Of a stretch of 64,000 nt of DNA, positions 34,714 through 47,904 are shown piece by piece. The number at the start of each line of letters is the position of its first letter. Within the stretch, counting starts at the first letter, position 1. The translations under genes and the position numbers were made by a program. The notes beneath the pieces are model-generated. The model had not been told where the DNA came from. It was given only the letters and a program-made list of their open reading frames with translations, and did not search any database. Origin of the DNA: Streptomyces sp. SUK 48 (GTDB taxonomy: Bacteria; Actinomycetota; Actinomycetes; Streptomycetales; Streptomycetaceae); assembly GCF_009650765.1 (NCBI RefSeq), contig NZ_CP045740.1, positions 5,804,001 through 5,868,000 on the forward strand. The letters run 5' to 3'.

Positions 34714-36087
34714 ATGGTACGCAAGATGCTCTCCGGGGCGGTCGCCCTCGCGGCCGCCGCCCTTGTCATGAACCCGACGACCGCGCACGCCTCCCCGCCC
34801 GGCACCAAGGACGTCACCGCCGTCCTGTTCGAGTGGAACTACGCCTCGGTGGCCCGCGAGTGCACCAGCACGCTGGGCCCCGCCGGCTACGGATACGTGC
34901 AGGTGTCGCCGCCCGAGGAGCACATACAGGGCTCCCAGTGGTGGACCTCGTACCAGCCCGTGTCGTACAAGATCGCGGGCCGGCTCGGCGACCGGACCAC
35001 CTTCAAGAACATGATCTCCACCTGCCACGCGGCCGGGGTGAAGGTCGTGGTGGACACCGTCATCAACCACATGACCTCCGGCAGCGGCACCGGCACCGGC
35101 GGCACGCAGTACACCAAGTACAACTACCCGGGCGTGTACGCGGACTCCGACTTCCACACCTGCCGGACGTCGATCGACAACTACCAGGACCGCTCGAACG
35201 TCCAGAACTGCGAACTCGTCGGCCTGGCCGACCTGGACACCGGCGCGGAGCACGTGCGCGCCACGATCGCCGGGTACCTGAACGACCTGCTCTCGCTCGG
35301 CGCCGACGGCTTCCGCATCGACGCGGCCAAGCACATCGCCGCCGGTGACCTGGCGAACATCAAGAGCCGGCTGACCAACCCGGGCGTCTACTGGAAGCAG
35401 GAGGTCATCTACGGCGCGGGCGAGGCCGTCCAGCCCACCGAGTACACGGGCAACGGGGACGTCCAGGAGTTCCGCTACGGCTACGACCTCAAGCGCGTCT
35501 TCAACAGCGAGAAGCTCGCCTACCTGAACAACTTCGGCGAGGGCTGGGGCTATATGCCCAGCAGCGTGGCCGGTGTCTTCGTGGACAACCACGACACCGA
35601 GCGCAACGGCGCCACCCTGAACTACAAGGACGGCGCCAACTACACGCTGGCCAACGTCTTCATGCTGGCCTGGCCCTACGGCTCCCCGGACATCAACTCC
35701 GGCTACGAGTGGAGCGACGCGGACGCGGGCCCGCCCGACAACGGCCAGGTCAACGCCTGCTGGCAGGACGGCTGGAAGTGCCAGCACGCCTGGCCGGAGA
35801 TCAAGTCCATGGTCGCCTTCCGCAACACCACCCGCGGCCAGGCGGTCTCCAACTGGTGGGACGACGGCGACAACCTGATCGCCTTCGGCCGCGGCAGCAA
35901 GGGCTATGTGGTCATCAACCACGAGGGCGCGACGGCCAGCCGCTCCTTCCAGACCTCGCTGCCCGCCGGCACCTACTGCAACGTGCAGAACAACACCACG
36001 GTGACGGTCAACGGCACCGGCTGGTTCACGGCCTCGGTCGCCCCGAACACCGCGCTGGCGATCTACGCCGGCAAGTCCTCCTGCTGA
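34714..36087 (+). CDS. Secreted alpha-amylase (GH13_5/GH13_32-type)
   Basis: 457 residues. Signal peptide [20 protein letters not shown]...AHASP. Mature catalytic domain: [20 protein letters not shown] (nucleophile near 204), [10 protein letters not shown] (acid Glu) and [11 protein letters not shown] (Asp near 293). The C-terminal all-beta domain ends in [12 protein letters not shown]. No starch-binding module follows, so it is of the compact Streptomyces type. GAAGGA sits seven bp before ATG 34714. It hydrolyses starch outside the cell, and expression is likely MalR-controlled. Confidence 0.97.
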   Translation: MVRKMLSGAVALAAAALVMNPTTAHASPPGTKDVTAVLFEWNYASVARECTSTLGPAGYGYVQVSPPEEHIQGSQWWTSYQPVSYKIAGRLGDRTTFKNMISTCHAAGVKVVVDTVINHMTSGSGTGTGGTQYTKYNYPGVYADSDFHTCRTSIDNYQDRSNVQNCELVGLADLDTGAEHVRATIAGYLNDLLSLGADGFRIDAAKHIAAGDLANIKSRLTNPGVYWKQEVIYGAGEAVQPTEYTGNGDVQEFRYGYDLKRVFNSEKLAYLNNFGEGWGYMPSSVAGVFVDNHDTERNGATLNYKDGANYTLANVFMLAWPYGSPDINSGYEWSDADAGPPDNGQVNACWQDGWKCQHAWPEIKSMVAFRNTTRGQAVSNWWDDGDNLIAFGRGSKGYVVINHEGATASRSFQTSLPAGTYCNVQNNTTVTVNGTGWFTASVAPNTALAIYAGKSSC

Positions 36088-36096
36088 ACGGGGAGT

Positions 36097-36131
36097 CGGC
36101 CCGCACCGCACCCCCATGGCGGTGCGGGCCG
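36097..36131 (+). terminator. Hairpin terminator after the alpha-amylase
   Basis: CGGCCCGCACCGC (36097-36109) and GCGGTGCGGGCCG (36119-36131) form a perfect 13-bp stem with a nine-base loop, 10 bp after the amylase stop. Confidence 0.85.
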
Positions 36132-36273
36132 CGGTGGTTGAAATTCCTTTCCGATGCTTTCAGGACTCTTGCTGCAACCCTTTCGGGAGGGGTACGGTCG
36201 CGCGGGCGCCCGGCATCGAGGCCCAGCCGCGGCGTGGGGTCGGACCCATCAGAGCCGCCATCGCAAGGAGTTC

Positions 36274-41691
<5,418 letters not shown>

Positions 41692-41697
41692 GGCCTC

Positions 41698-41749
41698 TCG
41701 TTTGGATCATGCCGGGCTCGCGGGCCCTGATCCGGCCTGATCCAAACGA
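41698..41749 (+). terminator. Inverted-repeat terminator after the amylopullulanase
   Basis: TCGTTTGGATCA (41698-41709) and TGATCCAAACGA (41738-41749) pair perfectly, with CCGG/CCGG inside and AGGG(C/T)CT flanks on both sides. The AT-rich arms are unlike other terminators here. It ends just before the convergent TetR gene and can serve both. Confidence 0.75.
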
Positions 41750-41765
41750 AAGACCCTAGCCCGCT

Positions 41766-42482
41766 CTAGGAAGCCAGCGAGGTGAGCCGGCCGACGAGCT
41801 CCGCGAAGGGGCCGTCGGCCGGCTCGTCCTTGAGCATGGCGCGCAGCACGTCCGCCATGGCGTCGTCCCGGGTCGCGCTCACCGCGACCAGCGCGGCGAA
41901 GTCGTGCACCAGCTGGAGCTCCAGCTCCTCGCGGGGGATGCGGCGGCCGTGCAGCCAGATCAGCGCGGTGGACTCGGCGAGCGAGATCCAGGAGCGGATG
42001 ACCAGCTCCAGACGCGCGGGCGCCTCGGCGATCCCGAGGTGGGAGAGCATCTGCTCGTACGCGGCCTGCCGTACGTCGTCGATCAGCGCGTTGGTGGCCG
42101 AGACGTGCTCCTTCTCCCGGGACCCTGCCGCGGACACCGCCGGGCCGCCGCGCATCAGGGCCGAGAAACCGGGGCCGTACTCGTCCACATGGGAGAAGAA
42201 GCGCTGCATCACATGCAGCAGCCGCTCGCCCAGCGGCCCCTCGTGCGGCTCGGTGAAGCGGGCCTTCAGCTCCTGGGAGGCCCGCCGCAAGGCGGCCTCG
42301 TACAGGCTGAGTTTGCCCGGGAAGTAGTGGTACACCAGCGGCCGCGAGATGCCCGCGGCCGCCGCTATGTCGTCGATGGAGACCTCGTCGGGCGAGCGGC
42401 GGCTGAACAGGTCGAGAGCGACGCTGATCAGCTGCTGCCGCCGCTCCTCGACACCCATCCTGCGGCGCACCCCGGTAGTCAT
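41766..42482 (-). CDS. TetR-family regulator of the adjacent oxidoreductase operon
   Basis: 238 residues. DNA-binding domain: VSIDDIAAAAGISRPLVYHY with YFPGKLSLYEAAL. The C-terminal ligand-binding domain is of the kind found next to alkane/fatty-acid oxidation operons. It follows the ferredoxin reductase gene on the same strand after 68 bp, so it may be co-transcribed with the genes it regulates. The operator may be the CGTCA...TGACG dyad at 44526-44541. No ribosome site stands out before ATG 42482. Confidence 0.9.
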   Translation of the reverse strand: MTTGVRRRMGVEERRQQLISVALDLFSRRSPDEVSIDDIAAAAGISRPLVYHYFPGKLSLYEAALRRASQELKARFTEPHEGPLGERLLHVMQRFFSHVDEYGPGFSALMRGGPAVSAAGSREKEHVSATNALIDDVRQAAYEQMLSHLGIAEAPARLELVIRSWISLAESTALIWLHGRRIPREELELQLVHDFAALVAVSATRDDAMADVLRAMLKDEPADGPFAELVGRLTSLAS

Positions 42483-42550
42483 ACGAACACCTTACCGAGC
42501 GGATCCGGCCGCCAACGGTTCGGACCCGGACCGGTGTTCACCTCACTGCG

Positions 42551-43600
42551 TCACAGATCGAGCACAAGGCGTTCGCTTCGGGCCCGCGACACACAGATCA
42601 GCATCGAGTCATGGCGCTCCGCGTCCGTCAGCAGCTCGTCCCGGTGCTCCACCTCACCCTCCAGGACCCGCTGCTGGCAGGTCCCGCAGAATCCCTGCTC
42701 ACAGGAGTAGACGGTGCCCGGCAGCTCCCGGCGCACGGCGGCCAGCACCGTGGAGTCGGCCGGCACGCTCACCGTGCGCCCGCTGCGCCGCAGTTCCACC
42801 TCGAACGCGGTGTTCCCGTCCGCCGGGACGCGCGGCGCGAACCGCTCCAGATGCAGTACGGCCCCCTCCGGCACCCGCTGGGCGACCGCCTCCATCAGCC
42901 CCTCGGGACCGCAGCAGTACACCGCCGTGCCCGGGTCCGCCCCCGCGAACAGGGCGTCCAGGTCGGGCCGCCCGTCCTCGTCCTCCGCCACCAGCGTCAG
43001 CCGGTCCCCGGCCAGCTCCCGCACCTCCGCCAGGAAGGGCATCGAGGCCCGGGTCCGCCCGCAGTACAGCAGCCGCCACGCCGCCCCCGCCGGCAGCGCG
43101 CGCAGCATCGGCAGCACCGGGGTGATGCCGATCCCGCCGGCCACGAAGACGTACGACTCGGCCTCGGCGAGCGGGAACCGGTTGCGCGGCCCGCGCACCT
43201 CCAGCTCCATCCCCTCGGCCAGCTGCTCGTGCACCTCCCGGGAACCGCCCCGCCCGTCCTCGACCAGCCGGGTGGCGACCGTGTACACGGAGGTGTCCTC
43301 GGGGTCCCCGCACAGCGAGTACTGCCGCACCAGCCCCGAGGGCAGCACCAGATCCAGATGCGCGCCCGGCGTCCAGCGTGGCAACTCAGTGCCCTCCAGG
43401 CGCAGTTGTACGACACCCTCGGCGATCGTCTCGTGCGCGGTGAGCAGCAGCCGCAGGGCCCGGGAGCGCGGCCGGCCGGAGACCGGCGTCTGAAGCGCGG
43501 GCATCGGCCACAGCGGCGAGACCTGGACGCGGCGGCGCAGCGCGCTCCGGGTGAGCAGGGCGGCGCCCGCGAGCAGGGCGACCGTGAGCGGCTTGGGCAT
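42551..43600 (-). CDS. PDR/VanB-type ferredoxin reductase (FAD/FMN, NAD, 2Fe-2S)
   Basis: 349 residues. A short hydrophobic N-terminus (LTVALLAGAALLTRSAL) may dock it to the membrane. The flavin-binding part contains RQYSLCGDPED; the NAD-binding part contains VAGGIGITPVLPML and VYCCGPEGLME. At the C-terminus a plant-type 2Fe-2S ferredoxin has YSCEQGFCGTCQQRVL (C-X4-C-X2-C) and a fourth Cys in LICVSRA. It passes electrons from NAD(P)H to an oxygenase or desaturase. ATG 43600 overlaps the stop of the upstream metal-hydrolase gene (TGATG). Confidence 0.93.
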   Translation of the reverse strand: MPKPLTVALLAGAALLTRSALRRRVQVSPLWPMPALQTPVSGRPRSRALRLLLTAHETIAEGVVQLRLEGTELPRWTPGAHLDLVLPSGLVRQYSLCGDPEDTSVYTVATRLVEDGRGGSREVHEQLAEGMELEVRGPRNRFPLAEAESYVFVAGGIGITPVLPMLRALPAGAAWRLLYCGRTRASMPFLAEVRELAGDRLTLVAEDEDGRPDLDALFAGADPGTAVYCCGPEGLMEAVAQRVPEGAVLHLERFAPRVPADGNTAFEVELRRSGRTVSVPADSTVLAAVRRELPGTVYSCEQGFCGTCQQRVLEGEVEHRDELLTDAERHDSMLICVSRARSERLVLDL

Positions 43601-44523
43601 CAGGCGGCACCCTTCAGGGAGCGCTCCGCCTGCTCGGCGGCGAGCGCGGCCGGGGAGGCGGCCAGATAGGCGACGGCCTGGGCGGTGGAGAACTCGTGCG
43701 AGGGGTGGTAGTCCCGGCCGAGGTAGCGCGGGATGGAACGCAGCATGGCACCGGTGCCGGGCAGCACGCCCGCGCGGCCCCGGTCGTAGAAGTCCTTGAA
43801 GGACGCCTTGGCCGCCTGGGGGCCGGTCAGCGTCGGGTCGTTCGCCATGAAGAAGCGGACCCCGCGCTGCCACAGGAAGAGCAGGGCGGAGAACGCGCTC
43901 GCCCAGGTGCGGGCCCGGCGCCGGTAGCTGCCGTCCAGATGCGTGAACAGGTCGAAGGCGACCGAGCGGTGCTCGACCTCCTCCGCGCCGTGCCAGCGCA
44001 GCAGGTCCAGCATGGTGGGGTCGGCGCCGCGCCGGTCCAGCTCGGCCGCGCCGAGCACCCAGTCGCCGAGGAAGGCGGTGTAGTGCTCGATGGCCGCGAT
44101 GAGCGCCACCCGTTCGAGCAGCCACCAGCGGCGGGCCCGGCCCGGCGGCAGGGTGCGGTCGCCGAGCAGCTTCTCGAAGAACCAGTCGACCTGCGCGGTG
44201 TACGGCGTCGGGTCCAGGCCCTGCTCGCGCAGATGCGGCAGCACCTCGTCATGGGACTGGGAGTGCATGGCCTCCTGCCCGATGAACCCGATGACGTCCT
44301 CGCGCAGCCGGTCGTCCTTGATCAGCGGCAGCGCCTGCCTGTACACCTCTACGAACCAGCGCTCGCCGGCCGGCAGCAGCAGATGCAGCACATTGATGGT
44401 GTGCGTGGTGAACGGGTCCCCGGGCACCCAGTGCAGCGGCGTGTCCTCCCACGAGAAGGACACGTTGCGAGCCTTGAGCGCGATGCGCTCGGACTCCACC
44501 GGCCGGGCCTGCGTATTAGACAT
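43600..44523 (-). CDS. Predicted metal-dependent hydrolase (PF10118)
   Basis: 307 residues of the DUF455/PF10118 group, all helical. Conserved acidic/His residues of a di-metal site: GQEAMHSQSHDEVLPHL, LVERVALIAAIEHYTA-type segment (ERVALIAAIEHYTAFL), and WHGAEEVEHRSVAFDL. These resemble ferritin-like di-iron enzymes; paired with a PDR reductase this suggests an oxygenase or desaturase-type partner (inference). First gene of the operon, ATG 44523, directly after a promoter that appears to give a leaderless mRNA. Confidence 0.87.
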   Translation of the reverse strand: MSNTQARPVESERIALKARNVSFSWEDTPLHWVPGDPFTTHTINVLHLLLPAGERWFVEVYRQALPLIKDDRLREDVIGFIGQEAMHSQSHDEVLPHLREQGLDPTPYTAQVDWFFEKLLGDRTLPPGRARRWWLLERVALIAAIEHYTAFLGDWVLGAAELDRRGADPTMLDLLRWHGAEEVEHRSVAFDLFTHLDGSYRRRARTWASAFSALLFLWQRGVRFFMANDPTLTGPQAAKASFKDFYDRGRAGVLPGTGAMLRSIPRYLGRDYHPSHEFSTAQAVAYLAASPAALAAEQAERSLKGAA

Positions 44524-44525
44524 GG

Positions 44526-44558
44526 CGTCAATGTACTGACGGGTAGACGCTCTGAGAA
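44526..44558 (-). promoter_or_regulatory. Promoter with overlapping palindrome before the metal-hydrolase operon
   Basis: On the minus strand TTCTCA (44558-44553), 17-bp spacer, TACATT (44535-44530), then the ATG six bp later. This implies a leaderless transcript. CGTCA (44526-44530) and TGACG (44537-44541) form a dyad across the -10, a natural repressor site for the operon's TetR protein. Confidence 0.6.
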
Positions 44559-44616
44559 GGGTTACGGCAGGGGTTGTTTACGGCGATGTCAGCAGCGCCC
44601 GCCCCACGGCCCCTGT

Positions 44617-46545
44617 CTAGTGCAGTCCCTCGATCGCATTGCCGCCCGCCAGTGTGCCCTTCAGCTGGGCCTGCGCCCCTTTGGCGGCCTTGGAGATCAG
44701 CAGCGAGCCCGGCGCCGAGGCGGTGATCCCGCCGCTCGCGTGGATCGCCACCGTGTCCGGGGAGCCCGCGGCCAGCAGATACCAGTGTCCGCCCCGGGAC
44801 TTCCACAGCACCCCGGCCAGCACATGCGGATCGCGCGGACCGCAGGCCGCGGTGTCGGTGCCCTTCGCCGTGACGGCTCCGTAGCGGGAGCCGGGGGTCC
44901 GGAACTGGGCCAGCGCCGCGCTGCCGTCACCGCGCCAGGTCTCGGCGCGGGTGCAGGCCCACTGCCCGGCCCCGCTGCCGTCGGGCAGCGGCTGCTCCGC
45001 GTAGTCCCAGGCGTTGACGCTGCGCACCCCCGAGGAGCGCTCGGTGGCCAGCGAACAGGCGAACGGCGCCCACGCCCGGAGCCCTTCGGACCCGGACGCC
45101 TCGCCGGCCGCGCCGGGGCGGCCCGCGGTGAGACGGGCCGGGACCAGCTCGCCGAGGTCGGTGGCGAGCTGGGTGCCCGCGCCGCCGGAGACCTGGAGCA
45201 CGGTCCAGGAGGTGCAGTTGCCGGTCGCCAGGGCGGGGCTGGTCAGCGGGGCGGTGACGCCGCCGGTCACCGTGAGCGGCGTGGGCGCCGCGGCGGGCTT
45301 CAGCAGATCGCGGGTGGCCGCCTTCTTCACCCAGGGGGCCAGCAGGTACTGCACATTGCCGTCGGCGCGGCCGAGGACCACGGCGCTCGCCTCGGCGCCG
45401 GTCGCGCCGTCCACCCGGGCGAAGTCCAGGGCGGCGCCCTGGGTGCCGTCGGCCGGCTCGGCGTAGCGCGCGATGCGCAGACCGTCGTAGAGGATCACCA
45501 CCCGGGCGGCGTCGACCCGCCCCGCGTACAGCAGTTGGGGCGGGCCGGCGGGGCCGCCGGTCATGGTGCCGGGGGTGGCCGAGACCCGGACGTTCTGCCC
45601 GGGGCGGGCCCAGACCGCGAGGGCGCGGCGCAGCAGGTCCTTGTCGCCGGTGAGCGGGCCGCGCGCGGGCCAGGCCGAGAAGTCGGTACGGGCCGCGGTG
45701 CGCCAGGCGGCGGGGGCGACCCGGGTCAGCCTGCCCGGGTCGAGGGCGGCCTGGGCGGCCGGGTTCTCGGCGTAGACGGGGGCGGCGGCGCCGTCCGGAC
45801 CCCAGCCGGAGTGCGGCAGCGCGAGCAGCGCCCCGCACACCACGAGGGCGGCCGCGGCGCCGAGGGCGGCCCGGGTGTGCTGGCGGCGGCGCAGCAGATC
45901 GGTGGGCCGGGCCTGGAGAGTGCAGGGGTCGAACTCGGGGGAGGAGAGCAGTCCCGGCTGGGCGGGCACGCTGTTCGCCATGGCGAGGGCGCCGCCCGGG
46001 TCGTCCACCCCGGCCGCGTCCAGGATCTCGCGGATCTCCTGGTCGGGCAGCCGGTCCAGGCCGCGCAGCACATAGGCGGCGCGGGCCGGCGCGGACAGCT
46101 TCGACAGCCGCTGGTCCAGGGCGAGTTCGTCGGCACCGCCCGAGCGCGGCAGCAGCCGCAGACCCCAGACGCGGGGGAGCAGCGGGGGCAGGCCCCGGTG
46201 CGGGCGGGCGGCGGCGAGGGCGGCGCGCAGGACGCGCTCCCGCAGATAGACGTAGCCGGGGTCGCTCTCCCGTCCCGCCGGGTCCGCGGTGTCCCGGCGG
46301 CCCTGGATGCGGCCCGAGGGCTGGGCCGGGATCAGGTCGGCCTGCTTGCGGCCCCGGGGCAGGGCGCGCTGGGTGAGGGCGTGTGCGGTCAGCACCCGGC
46401 GCCCGCGGCCGAGGCCCGGCGGCAGCACCAGATGGGCGAGCCGGACCAGCCGTGGGTAGTGCTCGACGAGTGTGGCCTCGGCCCGCTCGACGTCGGCCGG
46501 TGCGGAGGCGGGTGCGTGACGGTGGGCTACATCCTGTGACTGCAC
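44617..46545 (-). CDS. Membrane protein with a sigma-factor-like N-terminal part and large external domain
   Basis: 642 residues from GTG 46545. The N-terminal 230 residues look like a modified sigma factor: VEHYPRLVRLAHLVLPP resembles region 2, and LSKLSAPARAAYVLRGLDRL with PDQEIREILDAAGV resembles region 4. A single membrane helix (AALGAAAALVVCGALLALP, about 228-246) is followed by about 390 external residues with several Cys. It could be a membrane-tethered sigma relative or an anti-sigma-type sensor. No ribosome site is evident. A TPR gene lies upstream on the same strand (72 bp). I cannot name a family. Confidence 0.75.
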   Translation of the reverse strand: MQSQDVAHRHAPASAPADVERAEATLVEHYPRLVRLAHLVLPPGLGRGRRVLTAHALTQRALPRGRKQADLIPAQPSGRIQGRRDTADPAGRESDPGYVYLRERVLRAALAAARPHRGLPPLLPRVWGLRLLPRSGGADELALDQRLSKLSAPARAAYVLRGLDRLPDQEIREILDAAGVDDPGGALAMANSVPAQPGLLSSPEFDPCTLQARPTDLLRRRQHTRAALGAAAALVVCGALLALPHSGWGPDGAAAPVYAENPAAQAALDPGRLTRVAPAAWRTAARTDFSAWPARGPLTGDKDLLRRALAVWARPGQNVRVSATPGTMTGGPAGPPQLLYAGRVDAARVVILYDGLRIARYAEPADGTQGAALDFARVDGATGAEASAVVLGRADGNVQYLLAPWVKKAATRDLLKPAAAPTPLTVTGGVTAPLTSPALATGNCTSWTVLQVSGGAGTQLATDLGELVPARLTAGRPGAAGEASGSEGLRAWAPFACSLATERSSGVRSVNAWDYAEQPLPDGSGAGQWACTRAETWRGDGSAALAQFRTPGSRYGAVTAKGTDTAACGPRDPHVLAGVLWKSRGGHWYLLAAGSPDTVAIHASGGITASAPGSLLISKAAKGAQAQLKGTLAGGNAIEGLH

Positions 46546-46616
46546 GTCCGGGAGAACGAGCGAGCCCTTGGTTGGTCACCGTCAAGCGTCGCGTACATGC
46601 CCACGGAGCGGCCTGT

Positions 46617-47123
46617 TCAGGCCCCGGGACCGACCAGGGCGCGCGCGTAGTTGGCCATCGACCGCTGGTAGCGCGGCAGATGGGCGGCGAGCGCCTCGAT
46701 CACCAGGGACAGGCCCTCGCGGTCGCGGCCGAGGCTGGAGAGGCACAGCGCGAGACAGGCGCGCACCGCGTCGTCCAACTCGTCGCTCGGCCCGTCCAGT
46801 TCGGGGGTGAGGAGCTTGACGCCCTCCTCCGGCTGCCCGGTGTTGCGCAGGGAACTCGCCAGCTGGATCCGGGTCCGCCGGCCCCGGTAGCCGTCGAGGC
46901 CGCGCGCCAGCGCCTCCCGGTACAGCGGCACGGCCCGGTCCGAGTGCCCGGTCGAGTCGAAGGCACAGGCCCGCTCGAAGGGGCCCCGCGGGCTGTCCCC
47001 GGGCAGTTCGGCGACGAGCCCGTCGATCAGGGCGCGGAACTCCGCCGCCCGCTCCTCCGGATACTCGTCGCGGGCGAAGGCGGCCCAAGCGGCGTCCACA
47101 CGGTCTTCCCAGTCCTGGTTCAC
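46617..47123 (-). CDS. Tetratricopeptide-repeat protein
   Basis: 168 residues from GTG 47123 (GAGGG seven bp upstream). Helical TPR-like repeats: FERACAFDSTGHSDRAVPLYREAL, GRRTRIQLASSLRNTGQPEEG, and RACLALCLSSLGRDREGLSL. Cytosolic. Similar small TPR proteins occur throughout Streptomyces as scaffold proteins of unknown partners. Lies upstream of the sigma-like membrane gene, same strand, and 124 bp from the response regulator stop. Confidence 0.85.
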   Translation of the reverse strand: MNQDWEDRVDAAWAAFARDEYPEERAAEFRALIDGLVAELPGDSPRGPFERACAFDSTGHSDRAVPLYREALARGLDGYRGRRTRIQLASSLRNTGQPEEGVKLLTPELDGPSDELDDAVRACLALCLSSLGRDREGLSLVIEALAAHLPRYQRSMANYARALVGPGA

Positions 47124-47202
47124 CGCGTCACCCTCGCACACCCGGGCCCCCGCGGTCACCGGAATTGAGCCGGAGCCCAGCGGGGGCCGTGCGCCGGTGT
47201 CG

Positions 47203-47250
47203 GCGGGACCTGCGAGCCGGCGCTCAGCGGGACCTGCGAGCCGGTGCTCA
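47203..47250. repeat. 24-bp tandem duplication across the response-regulator stop codon
   Basis: GCGGGACCTGCGAGCCGG-type 24-mers at 47203-47226 and 47227-47250 differ at one base (C/T). The second copy includes the TGA of the response regulator (minus strand), so the duplication created a second in-line TGA outside the gene. A partial third copy (GCGGG) follows. Confidence 0.7.
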
Positions 47251-47904
47251 GCGGGGCCCGCCGTCGAGGTACGCCAGCACCGCGAGCACCCGCCGGTTGT
47301 CGTCGTCCGACACCTCCAGGCCCAGCTTGCCGAAGATGTTGGAGGTGTGCTTGGCCACCGCCCGCTCGGTGACCACCAGTTGGGCCGCGATCCCCGCGTT
47401 CGACCGGCCCTGCGCCATCAGCTCCAGCACCTCCCGCTCGCGCGGGGTGAGCCGCGCGAGCGGCCGGTCGTCGGCCGAACTCCGCGCCAGCAGCTGCTGG
47501 ATGACCTGGGGATCCATCGCCGTGCCTCCCGCCGCGACCCGCCGTACGGCGTCCACGAACTGCTCCGCGTCGAACACCCGGTCCTTGAGCAGATACCCGA
47601 TCCCGCCGTCCCCGTCCGCGAGCAGCTCCCGCGCGTACAGCTGCTCCACGTGCTGGGAGAGCACCAGCACCGGCAGCCCCGGCCGGGCCCGCCGGGCGGC
47701 CAGCGCGCACTGCAGGCCCTCGTCGGTGTGCGTGGGCGGCAGCCGTACGTCCACCACTGCCACGTCCGGCGCCGACTCGGCCAGCGCCCGCGTCAGTTCG
47801 GGCCCCGACTCGACGGCCGCCGCGATCTCCAAGCCGTACGCCTCCAGCAGCCGCACCAGTCCGTCGCGCAGCAGGAAGAGGTCTTCGGCTAGGACAACAC
47901 GCAC
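47248..47904 (-). CDS. NarL/LuxR-family response regulator
   Basis: 218 residues from GTG 47904. Receiver domain with VRVVLAEDLFLLRDGLVRLL, phospho-acceptor Asp in PDVAVVDVRLPP, and Lys in YLLKDRV. C-terminal LuxR helix-turn-helix: RLTPREREVLELMAQGRSNA then GIAAQLVVTERAVAKH. The start overlaps the end of the kinase ORF by 16 bp, so the pair is coupled. It should be phosphorylated by the HisKA_3 kinase. Confidence 0.95.
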   Translation of the reverse strand: MRVVLAEDLFLLRDGLVRLLEAYGLEIAAAVESGPELTRALAESAPDVAVVDVRLPPTHTDEGLQCALAARRARPGLPVLVLSQHVEQLYARELLADGDGGIGYLLKDRVFDAEQFVDAVRRVAAGGTAMDPQVIQQLLARSSADDRPLARLTPREREVLELMAQGRSNAGIAAQLVVTERAVAKHTSNIFGKLGLEVSDDDNRRVLAVLAYLDGGPR

